Positions 37,299 to 46,728 of a stretch of DNA of 64,000 nt are shown one piece after another. The notes beneath the pieces are model-generated. The model did no database searches and was not told the DNA's origin. It was given only the letters and a program-made list of their open reading frames with translations. A program made the position numbers and the translations under genes. The stretch comes from JAEUHZ01 sp964552795 (GTDB taxonomy: Bacteria; Planctomycetota; UBA1135; GCA-002686595), in the NCBI GenBank assembly GCA_964552795.1, contig CAZKIO010000006.1, positions 1 to 64,000 of the forward strand, written 5' to 3'. Within the stretch, counting starts at the first letter, position 1, and each line of letters opens with the position of its first letter.

Positions 37299-40200
37299 AT
37301 GAGTTCCATCCTGCGCTCCTCCGCCACGTGTCTCGTCGTCGCCATCGCCGGCAACCTCGCCGCCGGCCAGTCGTCGGTCCCGGCGGCGCGCGCCGCGACC
37401 TCGCAAGCCCTGCCTCCCGGGACCTCGTCGCTCGTCGGCGGCGCCAACGACTGCGCCGCAGCCGAGGCCATCACGGGTCAGGGCGCGTTCGCGTTCGATC
37501 TCACGGGTGCGACCACAGGCGCCCAGGGCCAGTCCAACGCCATCTGCCTCTTCGTCGGACAGACGGGGATCGCCAATGACGTGTGGTTCGACTGGACGGC
37601 TCCGGCGACGGGGACGGCGCGCGTGACCACCTGCGGTTTCGCGTCGATCGACACCAAGATCGCGGTCTACGCCGGTTCGGGCTGTCCGGCGGGAGGGCCG
37701 CTGGTGTGCAACGACGACGCCTGCGGACTGCGCTCCTCGGTCACGTTCCCGTGCGTCGCGGGGAGCCACTACACGATCCAGCTGGGGGTGTTCCCGGGCT
37801 CTGGCGTCGGGACGGGCTCGTTCACGATCACCCTGCCGTCGGCTGACACTTGCGGCAGTCCCCAGGCGATCAGCGGCTTCGGCCCGTTCGCGTTCGAGCT
37901 CAACAGCGCCACCACGGGCGCGGAAGGACAACTCGATGGTCTGTGCCTGGCCACGGGAACGACCGGCATCGCGAACGACGTGTGGTACGACTGGACCGCG
38001 CCTGCGACGGGGGTCGCGCGCGTGTCGACGTGCGGCAGCGCGGCGATCGACACCAAGGTGGCGGTTTACGCCGGCGCCGGCTGCCCCGGCGGGCCGGCGC
38101 TTGCTTGCAACGACGATACCTGCGGCCTGCAGTCCGTGGTCACGTTCAACTGCACGGCGGGCAGCCACTACACGATCCAGCTGGGGGTCTTCCCCGGTTC
38201 GACCACGGGCACGGGCACCTTCGCCGTGTTCCCGATCGTGCCGCCGGCGAACGACTCCTGTGCGACTCCGACGGCGATCGCCGGCGAGAACACGTTCCCG
38301 TTCGCCAACAACCTGGCGACGACGGGGATCGAGGGCCAGGCCGAAGCCTTGTGCTTCGCCGTCGGCACGAGCGGCATCGCCGCGGACGTCTGGTTCGACT
38401 GGACGGCGCCCGCGACGGGGATGGCGACGCTCCAGACCTGCAGCGGCGCGGCCTTCGACACCAAGCTGGCCGTCTACGCCGGCGCCGGCTGTCCGGCAGG
38501 CCCCGCGCTTGCGTGCAATGACGACGCCTGCGGCCTGCAATCGAGCCTGCGCTTCGCCTGCGTGGCGGGGGAACACTACACGCTGCAGATCGGGAGCTTC
38601 CCGGGAGCCGCGGTCGGTGCCGGCAACTTCCGCATCTCGGTGGCCGAACCCTGCCCCCTGGAGATCGTGAGCGATCCGGCGGGCGTGATGGAAGGCAACG
38701 GGCCCGCGCGCTTCCCGGCGCTGTCGTTCGACGGCACGTTCGTGGCCTTCGAGAGCGCGGCCTCGAACCTGGTCCTGCCCGACACGGTCGGGAGCTGGGA
38801 CGTGTTCGTGCGCAACCGCGGAACGGGCGCGATCGAGATGATCAGCCGCGCGTTCGGCGGCGGCCAGGCCAACGGCAACTCGCACTTCCCCGACATCTCG
38901 ACCACCGGCCGCTACGTCGTGTTCGAGTCCCTCGCCAACAACCTGGCCGGGACCGATCTCAACAACGTGTCGGACATCTACCGCTACGACCGCACGCTGG
39001 GCTCGATGCTGCACGTCAGCGAGGGCGGCAACCAGCCCTCCTACAAGCCCGTGATCTCCGACGACGGCCGCTACGTGGCGTTCGAGAGCTACGCGACCTT
39101 CGGCGTGGAAGTGCCGGACAACAACCGCTTCGACGTGTTCGTGAAGGACCTGGTGACCAACACGGTCGTCCTGTGCAGCCGGCCCAACGCCGGCGGCGTC
39201 TCCAACGGCGAGAGCCGCAACCCCGCCATCTCCGGCAACGGCCGCTTCATCGCCTTCGAGAGCCGCGCGACCAACCTGACCGGCGACACGACGTCGAACG
39301 AGGACGACATCTACATCTTCGACCGGCTGGCGCCGGCGGGTTCGCAGCTGCGGCACGTCAAGGCGCCGTCCGGGGACCCGCTCAACGGCCGCGCCCTGAA
39401 GCCGTCCCTGTCCTACGACGGGAACTGGCTGGCGTTCGACACCACCGCGACCAACCTGCCTTCGCCGGCCGTGCTGGGCGGCGGCATCGCGCAGGTGTTC
39501 CTGCTGAACCGCAGCACGCTGGAGTTCACGCACGTCTCGCGCGTGCTGCTGCCGGCGCCGATCACCTTCATTCCGACCTGGTTCAAGGGCAACGCCGACT
39601 CGCGCAACGCCGTGCTGAGCGCGGACGGCAACCGCATGGCGTTCTACAGCTTCGCGGAGAACCTGCTGCCGGGCGATCTGAACCTGCAGAGCGACGTGTT
39701 CACGTGGGAGCGCGCGACCGCGACGATCGACCGGATCACGCACGGCCCGCTCAACGTCCAGAGCGACGCGAACGCGGCGGGCACGGCGATCTCCGGCACG
39801 GGCACGGTCGTCGGCTGGTTCACGGCGGCCTCCACGCTGCTCCCGGCCGGCACGGACACGAACACCTTCGAGGACGTCTACGTGCAGAACTGCGCCGGCA
39901 CATTCGCCGGGTTCTGCTTCGGCGACGGCTCGAGCCTGCCGTGCCCCTGCTCGCCGGCGCCGGTGGCGCACGGGGCGCCGGGCAACGGCTGCCCGAACTC
40001 GCTCAACCCCGCCGGCGCCAGCCTGACCGCGGCGGGCGTGCCCAGCCTGCTCGTCGACACGGTCGTGCTGCAGTCCAGCGGTACGCCCGGCGGGTTCGCG
40101 CTGTTCTTCCAGGGCACCGCGCAAGCCGGCATCGGCGGCGCGGGAACGGCCTTCGGGGACGGCAAGCGCTGCGCCACCGGGACGGTCACGCGCCTGGGCC

Positions 40201-40385
40201 TCAAGGCGATCAGCGGCGGATTGGCCCGCTACCCCGGCACGGGCGACGCTCCGGTGTCGGTGGTCGGCAACGTCCTCGCGCCGACGACCCTCTACTACCA
40301 GTGCTGGTACCGCAACCCGGCGTCGTTCTGCACGCCCGAGGGCTTCAACCTGACGAACGGCCTCACGATCGTCTGGGTGATGTAG
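37299..40385 (+). CDS. Large secreted protein: three PPC-like repeats, TolB/PD40-type propeller and Cys-rich C-terminal module
   Basis: This 1028-residue protein has a signal peptide (MSSILRSSATCLVVAIAGNL, ending AAGQ). Residues about 48-450 are three near-identical ~130-residue repeats, each with ND.CA...I.G, GIANDVWFDWTAPATG, DTKIAVYAG.GCP, CNDDACGL and HYTIQLGVFPG, resembling pre-peptidase C-terminal beta-sandwiches. Residues about 455-860 are propeller blades of the WD40-like/PD40 kind (SFDGTFVAFESAASNLV, SDDGRYVAFESYA, SGNGRFIAFESRATNLTGD). Residues about 870-1028 are the shared module, with an unusual CPCSPAPVAHG insertion after CPC and FGDGKRC, WYRN, FCT. Its 3' end overlaps the PaaK-like gene tail to tail by 23 nt. 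Confidence 0.82.
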   Translation: MSSILRSSATCLVVAIAGNLAAGQSSVPAARAATSQALPPGTSSLVGGANDCAAAEAITGQGAFAFDLTGATTGAQGQSNAICLFVGQTGIANDVWFDWTAPATGTARVTTCGFASIDTKIAVYAGSGCPAGGPLVCNDDACGLRSSVTFPCVAGSHYTIQLGVFPGSGVGTGSFTITLPSADTCGSPQAISGFGPFAFELNSATTGAEGQLDGLCLATGTTGIANDVWYDWTAPATGVARVSTCGSAAIDTKVAVYAGAGCPGGPALACNDDTCGLQSVVTFNCTAGSHYTIQLGVFPGSTTGTGTFAVFPIVPPANDSCATPTAIAGENTFPFANNLATTGIEGQAEALCFAVGTSGIAADVWFDWTAPATGMATLQTCSGAAFDTKLAVYAGAGCPAGPALACNDDACGLQSSLRFACVAGEHYTLQIGSFPGAAVGAGNFRISVAEPCPLEIVSDPAGVMEGNGPARFPALSFDGTFVAFESAASNLVLPDTVGSWDVFVRNRGTGAIEMISRAFGGGQANGNSHFPDISTTGRYVVFESLANNLAGTDLNNVSDIYRYDRTLGSMLHVSEGGNQPSYKPVISDDGRYVAFESYATFGVEVPDNNRFDVFVKDLVTNTVVLCSRPNAGGVSNGESRNPAISGNGRFIAFESRATNLTGDTTSNEDDIYIFDRLAPAGSQLRHVKAPSGDPLNGRALKPSLSYDGNWLAFDTTATNLPSPAVLGGGIAQVFLLNRSTLEFTHVSRVLLPAPITFIPTWFKGNADSRNAVLSADGNRMAFYSFAENLLPGDLNLQSDVFTWERATATIDRITHGPLNVQSDANAAGTAISGTGTVVGWFTAASTLLPAGTDTNTFEDVYVQNCAGTFAGFCFGDGSSLPCPCSPAPVAHGAPGNGCPNSLNPAGASLTAAGVPSLLVDTVVLQSSGTPGGFALFFQGTAQAGIGGAGTAFGDGKRCATGTVTRLGLKAISGGLARYPGTGDAPVSVVGNVLAPTTLYYQCWYRNPASFCTPEGFNLTNGLTIVWVM

Positions 40386-41868
40386 GCGCGCGGCGGTCGA
40401 GGAAGCGCTTCTCCTTGAGCTCCGTCTCCATGCCCAGGAGCTCCAGCAGCCTGGGCGTGGAGTGGAACTCGACCACGTTGGGCGAGACCTCGACGCCTTC
40501 GAGCAGGACCTGCCGCACCTCTTTCTCGTAGGCGGCCGTGTCGATCCCGTCGCGGACCGAGAGCCGCAGCACGAGCTCGTCGAGCTCGTGCGGGTCGTCG
40601 TCTTTCTTCTGCAGGACGACCTGCCACTCCTCGACCTCCGGCAGGTTCGAGATGGCCGCGCCCATCGACGACAGGTCGACCAGCGTGCCCTTGATCTTGG
40701 TAAGGTTCATCGAGCGCTGGTCGCTGACGCGCCGCAGCTCGCTGGCAATGCGCGGAAGTGTGCGCCCGCACCAGCGGCACGGTTCCCACGTGATGCCGCC
40801 GATCGCCAGGTCGCCCGTCCGGTAGCGGCACAGCACGGTGCCGTGCCCGTCGATCGGCGTGTAGACCAGCTCGCCCGTCTCGCCTTCGCCGAGCACGCGG
40901 CCGTTCTCGGGGTCGATCACCTCGAACACGCACAGGTCGGGGTGGAAGTGGTAGCCGGGGGACTCCTCGTGCTTCGCCGGGCACTCGCCGAAGGCCATGC
41001 GCGCCTCGGTGAACCCGTACGTGCCCGAGATCACGACGTCCGGCGAACCCATGCTCTCCAGGGCCTCGGCCATCTTCTGCTTGAGCCCCGGCGTGACCTT
41101 CTCCGCGCCCAGCACGACGGACTTCACGCCCGTCAGCCTGACCCCGGCGCCCGCGCCCTCGCGCAGCATGTGGTACACGAAACCCGGCGTGCCGATCAGC
41201 ATCGCCGGCTGCATCCGCTCGGCGAGGCGCAGGTTGCCCGACGTCCCCATCACCTTGCCGCCGCCGGTGGACAGGATCAGGCGTCCGGTCTCGAACCCGG
41301 CCCAGGCGGTGGCCCAGAACGCCAGGTGCGGCGCGAAGGGGAACAGGTTCACGATGCGCGCATCGGGGTCCTTCAACCCGAGCACCTGGAGCAGCCGCCC
41401 GCCCGTCTTCGCCAAGAGGTCGAGATCGTAGGGCGTGTAGGTGAACACGACCGGGTCGGCGGACCGGCCGGTCGTGAACGTCACGAAGTTGGGCGTGTAG
41501 GCGCGGCGCAGCGCCTCGCGCGCGTCGTCCCCGCCCAGGAGGAGCTTCAGCTTGGCCGCCAGGGGCCAGTGCGCGCGAATGGACTCGGGCGTGGGGATCA
41601 GCACGAAGTCGCGCTTGCGCGCGGGATCGGACTGCGCCGCGATCAGATCCTGTTTGGTCGTGAACGGCAGGCGCGCGAGGTCCGCCACCCCGCGGATGTC
41701 GCCCGGCCGCACGCCGGCCTGGTCGAACACGCGCCGGTACTGCGCCGAGAACGGGTAGAGCTGCTCGCGCACGTGGCGCGCGAGGCGTTCGTCCTGCAGG
41801 CGCGCGAGCGCGGCGCGGGGCAGGCGCGCGAGCTCTTCGAATTCACGACGGTTCTGCGCGGGATCCAT
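40363..41868 (-). CDS. Phenylacetate-CoA-ligase-like AMP-forming acyl-CoA ligase
   Basis: This 501-residue adenylate-forming enzyme resembles the PaaK family. Signatures are a degenerate nucleotide loop (FTTGRSADPVVFTYT), YGFTEARMAFGECP, GETGELVYTP, CRYRTGDLAIGG and the hinge/C-terminal NLTKIKGTLVDLS containing the catalytic Lys. CxWCGRTLPRI suggests a small metal or structural Cys pair. It would activate a carboxylic acid as acyl-AMP and then acyl-CoA; the substrate is not predictable. The start is ATG at 41868. It overlaps the end of the large secreted gene by 23 nt in the opposite orientation. Confidence 0.75.
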   Translation of the reverse strand: MDPAQNRREFEELARLPRAALARLQDERLARHVREQLYPFSAQYRRVFDQAGVRPGDIRGVADLARLPFTTKQDLIAAQSDPARKRDFVLIPTPESIRAHWPLAAKLKLLLGGDDAREALRRAYTPNFVTFTTGRSADPVVFTYTPYDLDLLAKTGGRLLQVLGLKDPDARIVNLFPFAPHLAFWATAWAGFETGRLILSTGGGKVMGTSGNLRLAERMQPAMLIGTPGFVYHMLREGAGAGVRLTGVKSVVLGAEKVTPGLKQKMAEALESMGSPDVVISGTYGFTEARMAFGECPAKHEESPGYHFHPDLCVFEVIDPENGRVLGEGETGELVYTPIDGHGTVLCRYRTGDLAIGGITWEPCRWCGRTLPRIASELRRVSDQRSMNLTKIKGTLVDLSSMGAAISNLPEVEEWQVVLQKKDDDPHELDELVLRLSVRDGIDTAAYEKEVRQVLLEGVEVSPNVVEFHSTPRLLELLGMETELKEKRFLDRRAPTSPRRS

Positions 41869-42174
41869 GGGCGGGATATCAACCTCCGGGCCCCAGGCTG
41901 CACGCCACGGCGCGCCTCCTCAAGCACCAACCGCCATCGCCGCGTCGACGCGCTCCACCGGCACCTCGCGGCAGGACGCCGCGGCGGCGATCCCGGCGGA
42001 CTCCTTGAAGAACACGCGCGGCTCCCGCAGGCTGACGCATCCGATCGCCAGTTCCCGGGCGCGCTCCACGTTTCCGTGCAGCCGGTCAGGTCGTCCTCCG
42101 TCGCAGGTTCAAGCTCCGCTGCCGGGCGGCCGAAACACGTGGACACGCGCTCCCCCCGCCGACGCCGACCGTCC
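41869..42174. other. Divergent intergenic region of 306 bases
   Basis: The only candidate is a 49-codon minus-strand frame, 41920-42069, from a GTG. It has coding-like composition but no recognisable homology and a weak start, so it is not annotated as a gene. It could be a remnant. No clear promoter hexamers were found for either flanking gene. Confidence 0.3.
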
Positions 42175-43302
42175 ATGGATCAAGATCGTTCCGCCGCCCC
42201 CGGCAGTCCCGCCCACCGGCTCCTGCGCAACTCGGGGCGTCCGCGCACCGTGCTGATCCTCGGCGGAGGCGGCATGCGCGGCATGGCGCACATCGGCGTG
42301 CTGCGCGCGCTGCGCACGCTCGGCATCCAGTACGACGCGATCGTCGGCACCAGCATCGGCTCGCTCGTCGGCGCGATGTCCGCCGGCGGCTATCCGGTCG
42401 AGAAGATCGAGGACATGGTCGCGGCCGTGCAGAAGGAGGACTACTTCCGCCTCAACTTCGTGAAGATGCTGCTGAAGGGCGTGCGCACGACCAGCGTCTA
42501 CCACGGCGAGACCTTCCGCCAGAGCCTGCGCCGCATCCTGCCGCCGGTGACCTTCGCGCAGATGAAGGTGCCGTTCTACTGCAACGCGGTGCGCCTGGAG
42601 ACCGGCGGCTCGGTGTTCTGGGGCACGCCCGGGATGGACGACATCTCGATCGTCGACGCGGTCTACAGCTCGTGCGCGCTGCCGGGCATCTTCGAGCCGC
42701 ACCAGCACAACGGCTACAACTACATGGACGGCGGGATGGTGGACTCGCTGCCGCTGCGCTTCGCCAAGACGCTGGGCGCCGAGCTGATCATCGCCGTCGA
42801 CCTGTCCGTCAAGGGCACCTTCAAGGCGCCGGACTACAAGAACCGCCTGCTCAGCACGCTCTACCGCACATTCGAGATCGTGGAGGAGGTGCTGGTCGAG
42901 CAGATGCTGCACATGCACGCCGACTTCCGCGTGGCCCTGATCCAGCCCAAGGTGGCCGAGGCCAGCCGCTTCGACTTCGCGCGTCTCTCCGAGGTCATCC
43001 GCGCCGGGGAGGAGGAGTCGATCAAGGTCCTGACCTCGCACGCCGCCACGCGCGAGCTGGTCCAGCCGGTCATCGTGCCGGGTCTCGCCTGCCCCGTCAC
43101 CCCGCGCGACTTCGTCTCCGTGCGGATCGACCCCGAGCGCTGCATCGGCTGCGGCCAGTGCGAGGCCGTCTGCGAGACCGACGCCTTCTGGGCGCGCGGC
43201 GAGAAGGCGACCGTGCGCAAGCTCTCCAACTACGAGTGCACGCGCGACCACGCCTGCGCCCGCAACTGCCCGACCGACGCGATCAGCCTGGGCAACCTGT
43301 AG
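42175..43302 (+). CDS. Patatin-like phospholipase fused to a C-terminal 4Fe-4S ferredoxin domain
   Basis: This 375-residue protein has residues about 25-300 as an RssA/patatin acyl hydrolase. It shows the oxyanion loop GGGGMRG (30-36), nucleophile Ser60 in GTSIGS and Asp185 in YMDGGMVDSLP, so the Ser-Asp dyad is complete. Residues about 315-375 are ferredoxin-like, with Cys323, 326, 329, 333 (CIGCGQCEAVC) and Cys355, 361, 365 (CTRDHACARNCPTDAI). Seven cysteines could hold one 4Fe-4S cluster plus a 3Fe-4S or incomplete second cluster. There is no signal peptide. The fusion suggests redox-sensitive or membrane-redox-linked lipid hydrolysis. The next gene starts 11 nt downstream. Confidence 0.85.
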   Translation: MDQDRSAAPGSPAHRLLRNSGRPRTVLILGGGGMRGMAHIGVLRALRTLGIQYDAIVGTSIGSLVGAMSAGGYPVEKIEDMVAAVQKEDYFRLNFVKMLLKGVRTTSVYHGETFRQSLRRILPPVTFAQMKVPFYCNAVRLETGGSVFWGTPGMDDISIVDAVYSSCALPGIFEPHQHNGYNYMDGGMVDSLPLRFAKTLGAELIIAVDLSVKGTFKAPDYKNRLLSTLYRTFEIVEEVLVEQMLHMHADFRVALIQPKVAEASRFDFARLSEVIRAGEEESIKVLTSHAATRELVQPVIVPGLACPVTPRDFVSVRIDPERCIGCGQCEAVCETDAFWARGEKATVRKLSNYECTRDHACARNCPTDAISLGNL

Positions 43303-43305
43303 TCT
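43300..43305 (+). promoter_or_regulatory. -10-like TAGTCT overlapping the patatin stop codon
   Basis: TAGTCT includes the TAG stop of the patatin-ferredoxin gene and ends 8 nt before the ATG at 43314, so the following gene may have a near-leaderless promoter of its own. Confidence 0.3.
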
Positions 43306-43313
43306 CTGCGCCG

Positions 43314-45098
43314 ATGCCGCCGCGGAGCGAGGACGGGGACGGCGGTCCGCTGACGCCGCGGGCCGCGGCGGCGTTGCTGGCGCTGCTGACGGCGCTGGCG
43401 CTGGGCGCACGCCTGCTGGGCCTGGGCTTCCAGCTTCCGCACGCCTGGGAGCCGGACGCGCTGGTGCTCGTGCGGCAGGCCGAGTACCTCGAGGCCGGCA
43501 TCACCGACGCGGAGAGCGACGTGTTCTCCGGCTACTACCCCCAGCTCATCGCGCGTCTGTGCCTGGTGCTGCCGCGCCCGGCGCCGGCGGCGGAGGCGAG
43601 CACGCTGCAGGAGCACCTCGATGCCGCGGGCGCCGCGCGGCTGCGCGTGCGGCGCACGATCGCGCTGCTCTCGGTCCTGCTGGTGCCGGCGACCTACCTC
43701 CTGGCGCGCTTCTTCCTGGCGCGGCCAGAGGCCCTGTGCGCGGCGGGCCTGGCGGCGTTCAGCCTGCTGCACATGTGGTTCTCGCAGCAGACCCGCCCGC
43801 ACGCCGTGTCGGCGCCGCTGGCCGTCCTGGGCGTCGTGGGGGCGCTGGCGCTGCAGCGCCGCGGCGATCTCGCCGGTTATGCCGCCGCGGGTCTGGGCGC
43901 GGCGCTCGCGGTCGGATCGCTGCAGAGCGGCGCGGCGGTGCTGGGCGCGACGCTGGCGGCGCACCTCCTGCGCCGGCGCGGCGGAACACGGCACCCGCAC
44001 CTCTTGTTCCTCGGCGTGCTCGCGGCCTGCGCGCTCGCCGTGCGCGTGTACTACCCGTTCCTGTTCGCGCCCAGCCGGGGCGCGGACGCGGCCGCGCTGG
44101 GCCTGGAGGCCAGGGGCCTGAACCTCTCGGGACACGTCGTGCGCCTCGACGCGTTCGACGGGCGCGGATTCGCCGTCGTGTTCGACTCGTTGCGCACCTA
44201 CGAGCCGCTGCTCGCCGCGCTGTCGATCGCCGGCTCGGTGCTGGCGTTGTGGAGCGCGCGCGGCGCGGGCGGCGCGCGCGCCTGGATCGCGGGGCGCGAG
44301 GGGCTGCTCGTCGTGCTGGCCTACGCCGTCCCGTACCTCGTGGCGATCGGGCTCTACGCGCACACGTACCAGCGCTTCGTGCTGCCGCTGGTGCCGTTCC
44401 TCGCGTGCCTCGCCGCGTACGGCCTGTTCCGCGCGGCGCGCCTGTGGGTCGACGCGCGCGGTCCGGTCGCCGGCGGTTTCGCGCCGGGCCGCGCGGCGGC
44501 CGTGCTCCTGGTGAGCGCCCAGTGCGTCGCGGTGTTCCAGCTCGGGTGGATCCGCTCGCGCGCCGACACGTCGGAGGAAGCCACGGCGTGGATCGCGCGC
44601 GAGGTCCCGCCCGGGGAGGCGCTGCTCCTGACGCCCAGCCTCGACCTGCCGCTGGCGCGCACGCGCGCGGCGCTGGAGCGCGTGCCGCCGAGCCTGGGCG
44701 ACACGTGGCCGTGGCTCGCCTATCAGAAGGGACTGCGCGCGCCGATCGAGTCCACGACGCCGCGCGATCTCGTCCCGCTGCCGGTCTTCGAGGGCGCGGC
44801 GCGCGACGAACTGCGCGACGATCCGGCGGCGTGGTTCCGGCGCTCGGACGTGCGCTGGGCCGTGCTCGACGCCTCGCGCGGTCCGCTCCGGCCGGGCTTC
44901 GCCGAGGCGCTGCGCGGAGCCCGCGCGACGGGTCGGCTGGTCGCGCGGTTCTCGCCCCAGGGCGGCGGCGATGCCTGGCCGCTCGGCTTCCAGGACGACT
45001 ACTTCGACGAGCGCCCGGTCTGGTGGTGGCGGACGCTGTCCTCCCGCCGCACGGGCCGCGTCATCGAGATCTACCGCATCGGTCCGGACCCGCGCTGA
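43314..45098 (+). CDS. GT39/PMT-like membrane glycosyltransferase (copy 2)
   Basis: This 594-residue polytopic protein is a paralogue of the one at 30375-32165, with matching segments LLALLTALALGARLLGLGFQ, the acidic AWEPDALVLVRQ motif, LLHMWFSQQTRPHAVSAPLA, YYPFLFAPS and AVPYLVAIGLYAHTYQRFVL. About ten hydrophobic segments are followed by a ~130-residue soluble tail ending RVIEIYRIG, close to the copy 1 ending AIEIYQLR. It should use a polyprenyl-linked sugar at the outer face of the inner membrane. It lies next to no other glycan gene. Confidence 0.78.
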   Translation: MPPRSEDGDGGPLTPRAAAALLALLTALALGARLLGLGFQLPHAWEPDALVLVRQAEYLEAGITDAESDVFSGYYPQLIARLCLVLPRPAPAAEASTLQEHLDAAGAARLRVRRTIALLSVLLVPATYLLARFFLARPEALCAAGLAAFSLLHMWFSQQTRPHAVSAPLAVLGVVGALALQRRGDLAGYAAAGLGAALAVGSLQSGAAVLGATLAAHLLRRRGGTRHPHLLFLGVLAACALAVRVYYPFLFAPSRGADAAALGLEARGLNLSGHVVRLDAFDGRGFAVVFDSLRTYEPLLAALSIAGSVLALWSARGAGGARAWIAGREGLLVVLAYAVPYLVAIGLYAHTYQRFVLPLVPFLACLAAYGLFRAARLWVDARGPVAGGFAPGRAAAVLLVSAQCVAVFQLGWIRSRADTSEEATAWIAREVPPGEALLLTPSLDLPLARTRAALERVPPSLGDTWPWLAYQKGLRAPIESTTPRDLVPLPVFEGAARDELRDDPAAWFRRSDVRWAVLDASRGPLRPGFAEALRGARATGRLVARFSPQGGGDAWPLGFQDDYFDERPVWWWRTLSSRRTGRVIEIYRIGPDPR

Positions 45099-45160
45099 GG
45101 CGCGGCTCGCGGCGCGGTCCCGGGGCGCAGGCCGGGCCTGGAGAATGACCGCGCGCCCCG

Positions 45161-45166
45161 TAGGAT
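45161..45166 (+). promoter_or_regulatory. -10-like TAGGAT, leaderless promoter of the MoxR-DUF58 cluster
   Basis: TAGGAT ends 6 nt before the GTG start at 45173. It is the likely promoter of the five-gene cluster 45173-50426, whose later genes overlap or nearly overlap. Confidence 0.45.
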
Positions 45167-45172
45167 CGTCGC

Positions 45173-46096
45173 GTGCCGACCGATCCCGACGACGGTTTCC
45201 AGCGTCTCTCCGCGGACGACGGCGAGGCGGCGCGCGCCCGCGCGGTCCGCTCGACCGAGCGCGTGTCGCACGAGCGGCCCGAACTGCGGCCGCGCGGCGT
45301 CGGCGAACTGCTCGACATCGGATTGGACGCGCTGCGGACGCGCTTCGCCGCCTGCGTCGGCGTGTGCATCGTGCTGTGGCTCGCGCCGGCCTGGATGATG
45401 GCCTTCCTGCCGCCCGAGGAGTGGGGCGCGGCGCTGGGGTTCGAGAGCCAGGAGGAGCAGGCCCTGTGGGCGCTCGCCGGGATCATGGTGAACTCCCTGA
45501 CGCAGATGGTCGTGCAGGTGCTGGGCTCGATGGTCGTGGCGCTGATCGTGCGCGGCGAGTTCGCCGGCGAGCCGCTGAGCCTGGGCGCGGCGCTGGGCAT
45601 CATGCTGCGCAGGTTCCTGCCGATCCTCCTGTGCATCGTGCTGATCACGCTGATCTCGATCGCCGGCATGATCGCCTGCATCCTGCCGTACTTCTTCTTC
45701 CTGTGGCGGCTCTCGACCGCGGCGCTGGTGTGCGCCAGCGAGGAACTCGGCCCGGCGCAGAGCCTGAGCCGCAGCTTCTGGCTGACGCGCGGCAGCTTCC
45801 TGCGCTGGCTGGGCGTGACGTTCGTCAGCGGCCTCCTGCTGGCACCGCTCACGATGTTCGCGGGCGCGGCCACCACCGAGGAGTTGCGCGAGGTGGCGCT
45901 CGAGAACCTGGCCATCGATCCCACCCTCTACAGGTTCGGCCTGTGGCTGGCGGGGACGCTGTTCTTCGGCGTGGCGACCGCCGCCGGCGGCGCCTTCACG
46001 ACGGCCTACTACTTCGATTGCCGCGTGCGGCGCGAGGCGCTCGACCTGCACGAGCGCGTCGCCGCGCTGGCCGCCGCGCCGCGGAGCGCGCCGTGA
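45173..46096 (+). CDS. Polytopic membrane protein of the MoxR cluster (DUF4013/GPDPase-membrane-domain-like)
   Basis: This 307-residue protein has a charged N-terminal ~45 residues, then RGVGELLDIGLDALRTRF and about six membrane segments, including ACVGVCIVLWLAPAWMMAFL, FLPILLCIVLITLISIAGMI and WLGVTFVSGLLLAPLTMFAG. The pattern resembles small membrane proteins with a glycerophosphoryl-diester-phosphodiesterase-type membrane domain. The GTG at 45173 sits right after TAGGAT. The stop overlaps the next GTG start (GTGA). Function unknown; its position suggests assembly with the DUF4129, DUF4350 and DUF58 proteins. Confidence 0.7.
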   Translation: MPTDPDDGFQRLSADDGEAARARAVRSTERVSHERPELRPRGVGELLDIGLDALRTRFAACVGVCIVLWLAPAWMMAFLPPEEWGAALGFESQEEQALWALAGIMVNSLTQMVVQVLGSMVVALIVRGEFAGEPLSLGAALGIMLRRFLPILLCIVLITLISIAGMIACILPYFFFLWRLSTAALVCASEELGPAQSLSRSFWLTRGSFLRWLGVTFVSGLLLAPLTMFAGAATTEELREVALENLAIDPTLYRFGLWLAGTLFFGVATAAGGAFTTAYYFDCRVRREALDLHERVAALAAAPRSAP

Positions 46097-46728
46097 CCGC
46101 CGCCTCGCAAGCCGCGCGACCGGCGATCCCGCCCGAGGAAGTGCGCACTTCCATCGACACGGTGCTGGCGCTGCCCGAGTTCCGGCCGCGGACGAACCAC
46201 CTGGATCAGTTCCTCGATCGCGTCGTCGACTGGCTGGGCGACCTCCTGCCCGACTGGATGGTGCCGAGCGCCGGCACGTTCGCCTGGCTGCTGCAGGCGT
46301 CCGTGTGGATCCTGCTCGGCGCGGTCCTCGCGCTGGCGGCGGTCCTCGTCTGGCGGCGTGCGGCCCGACGCGGACCGGCGGGGGCCGCGGCGCGCGATCC
46401 GGCGGCGCGGCGGCGCGAGCGCGTCGCCGACCTGCGCGCGCGCGCACGCGAGGCGGCGGCGCGCGGGGATCACCTCCTGGCGCTGCGCCTGGAGTTCACC
46501 GCACTGGTCGTGGGCCTGGGCGAGCAGGGCGACCTCGAGTACCGCGACGGCTACACCAACCGCGAACTGCTCGAACGCGGCCGGCCCGGTCCCGCGGCCC
46601 TGGGCGTCTTGCAGCCGCTCGTGCCGGTGCTCGACCGCAAGAGCTTCGGCGGCGAGCCCGCCGGCCCCGAGGACGTCGCGCGGATCGCGTCCTTGTGCGA
46701 TCGGCTGCTGGGAGGCGCGCGCGCATGA
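46093..46728 (+). CDS. DUF4129-like membrane protein
   Basis: This 211-residue protein starts at GTG overlapping the previous stop. It has PPEEVRTSIDTVLALPEFRP, one membrane segment (LLQASVWILLGAVLALAAVL) and a C-terminal helical domain with GDHLLALRLEFTALVVGLGE, DGYTNRELLERG and PLVPVLDRKSFGGEPAGPED, as in DUF4129 proteins found beside MoxR ATPases and transglutaminases. It overlaps the next gene by ATGA. Confidence 0.75.
   Translation: MTAASQAARPAIPPEEVRTSIDTVLALPEFRPRTNHLDQFLDRVVDWLGDLLPDWMVPSAGTFAWLLQASVWILLGAVLALAAVLVWRRAARRGPAGAAARDPAARRRERVADLRARAREAAARGDHLLALRLEFTALVVGLGEQGDLEYRDGYTNRELLERGRPGPAALGVLQPLVPVLDRKSFGGEPAGPEDVARIASLCDRLLGGARA

Noticed and set aside
37299..38640. The three ~390-bp repeats as a CRISPR or non-coding tandem array
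   Set aside because: They are in frame, encode similar PPC-like beta-sandwich domains and differ mostly at synonymous or conservative positions. No CRISPR array was seen anywhere in the window.
41920..42069. 49-codon minus-strand frame starting GTG in the gap before the patatin gene
   Set aside because: Codon use is plausible, but there is no recognisable motif, no strong ribosome-binding site and a stop just upstream. It is kept only as a note in the intergenic entry.
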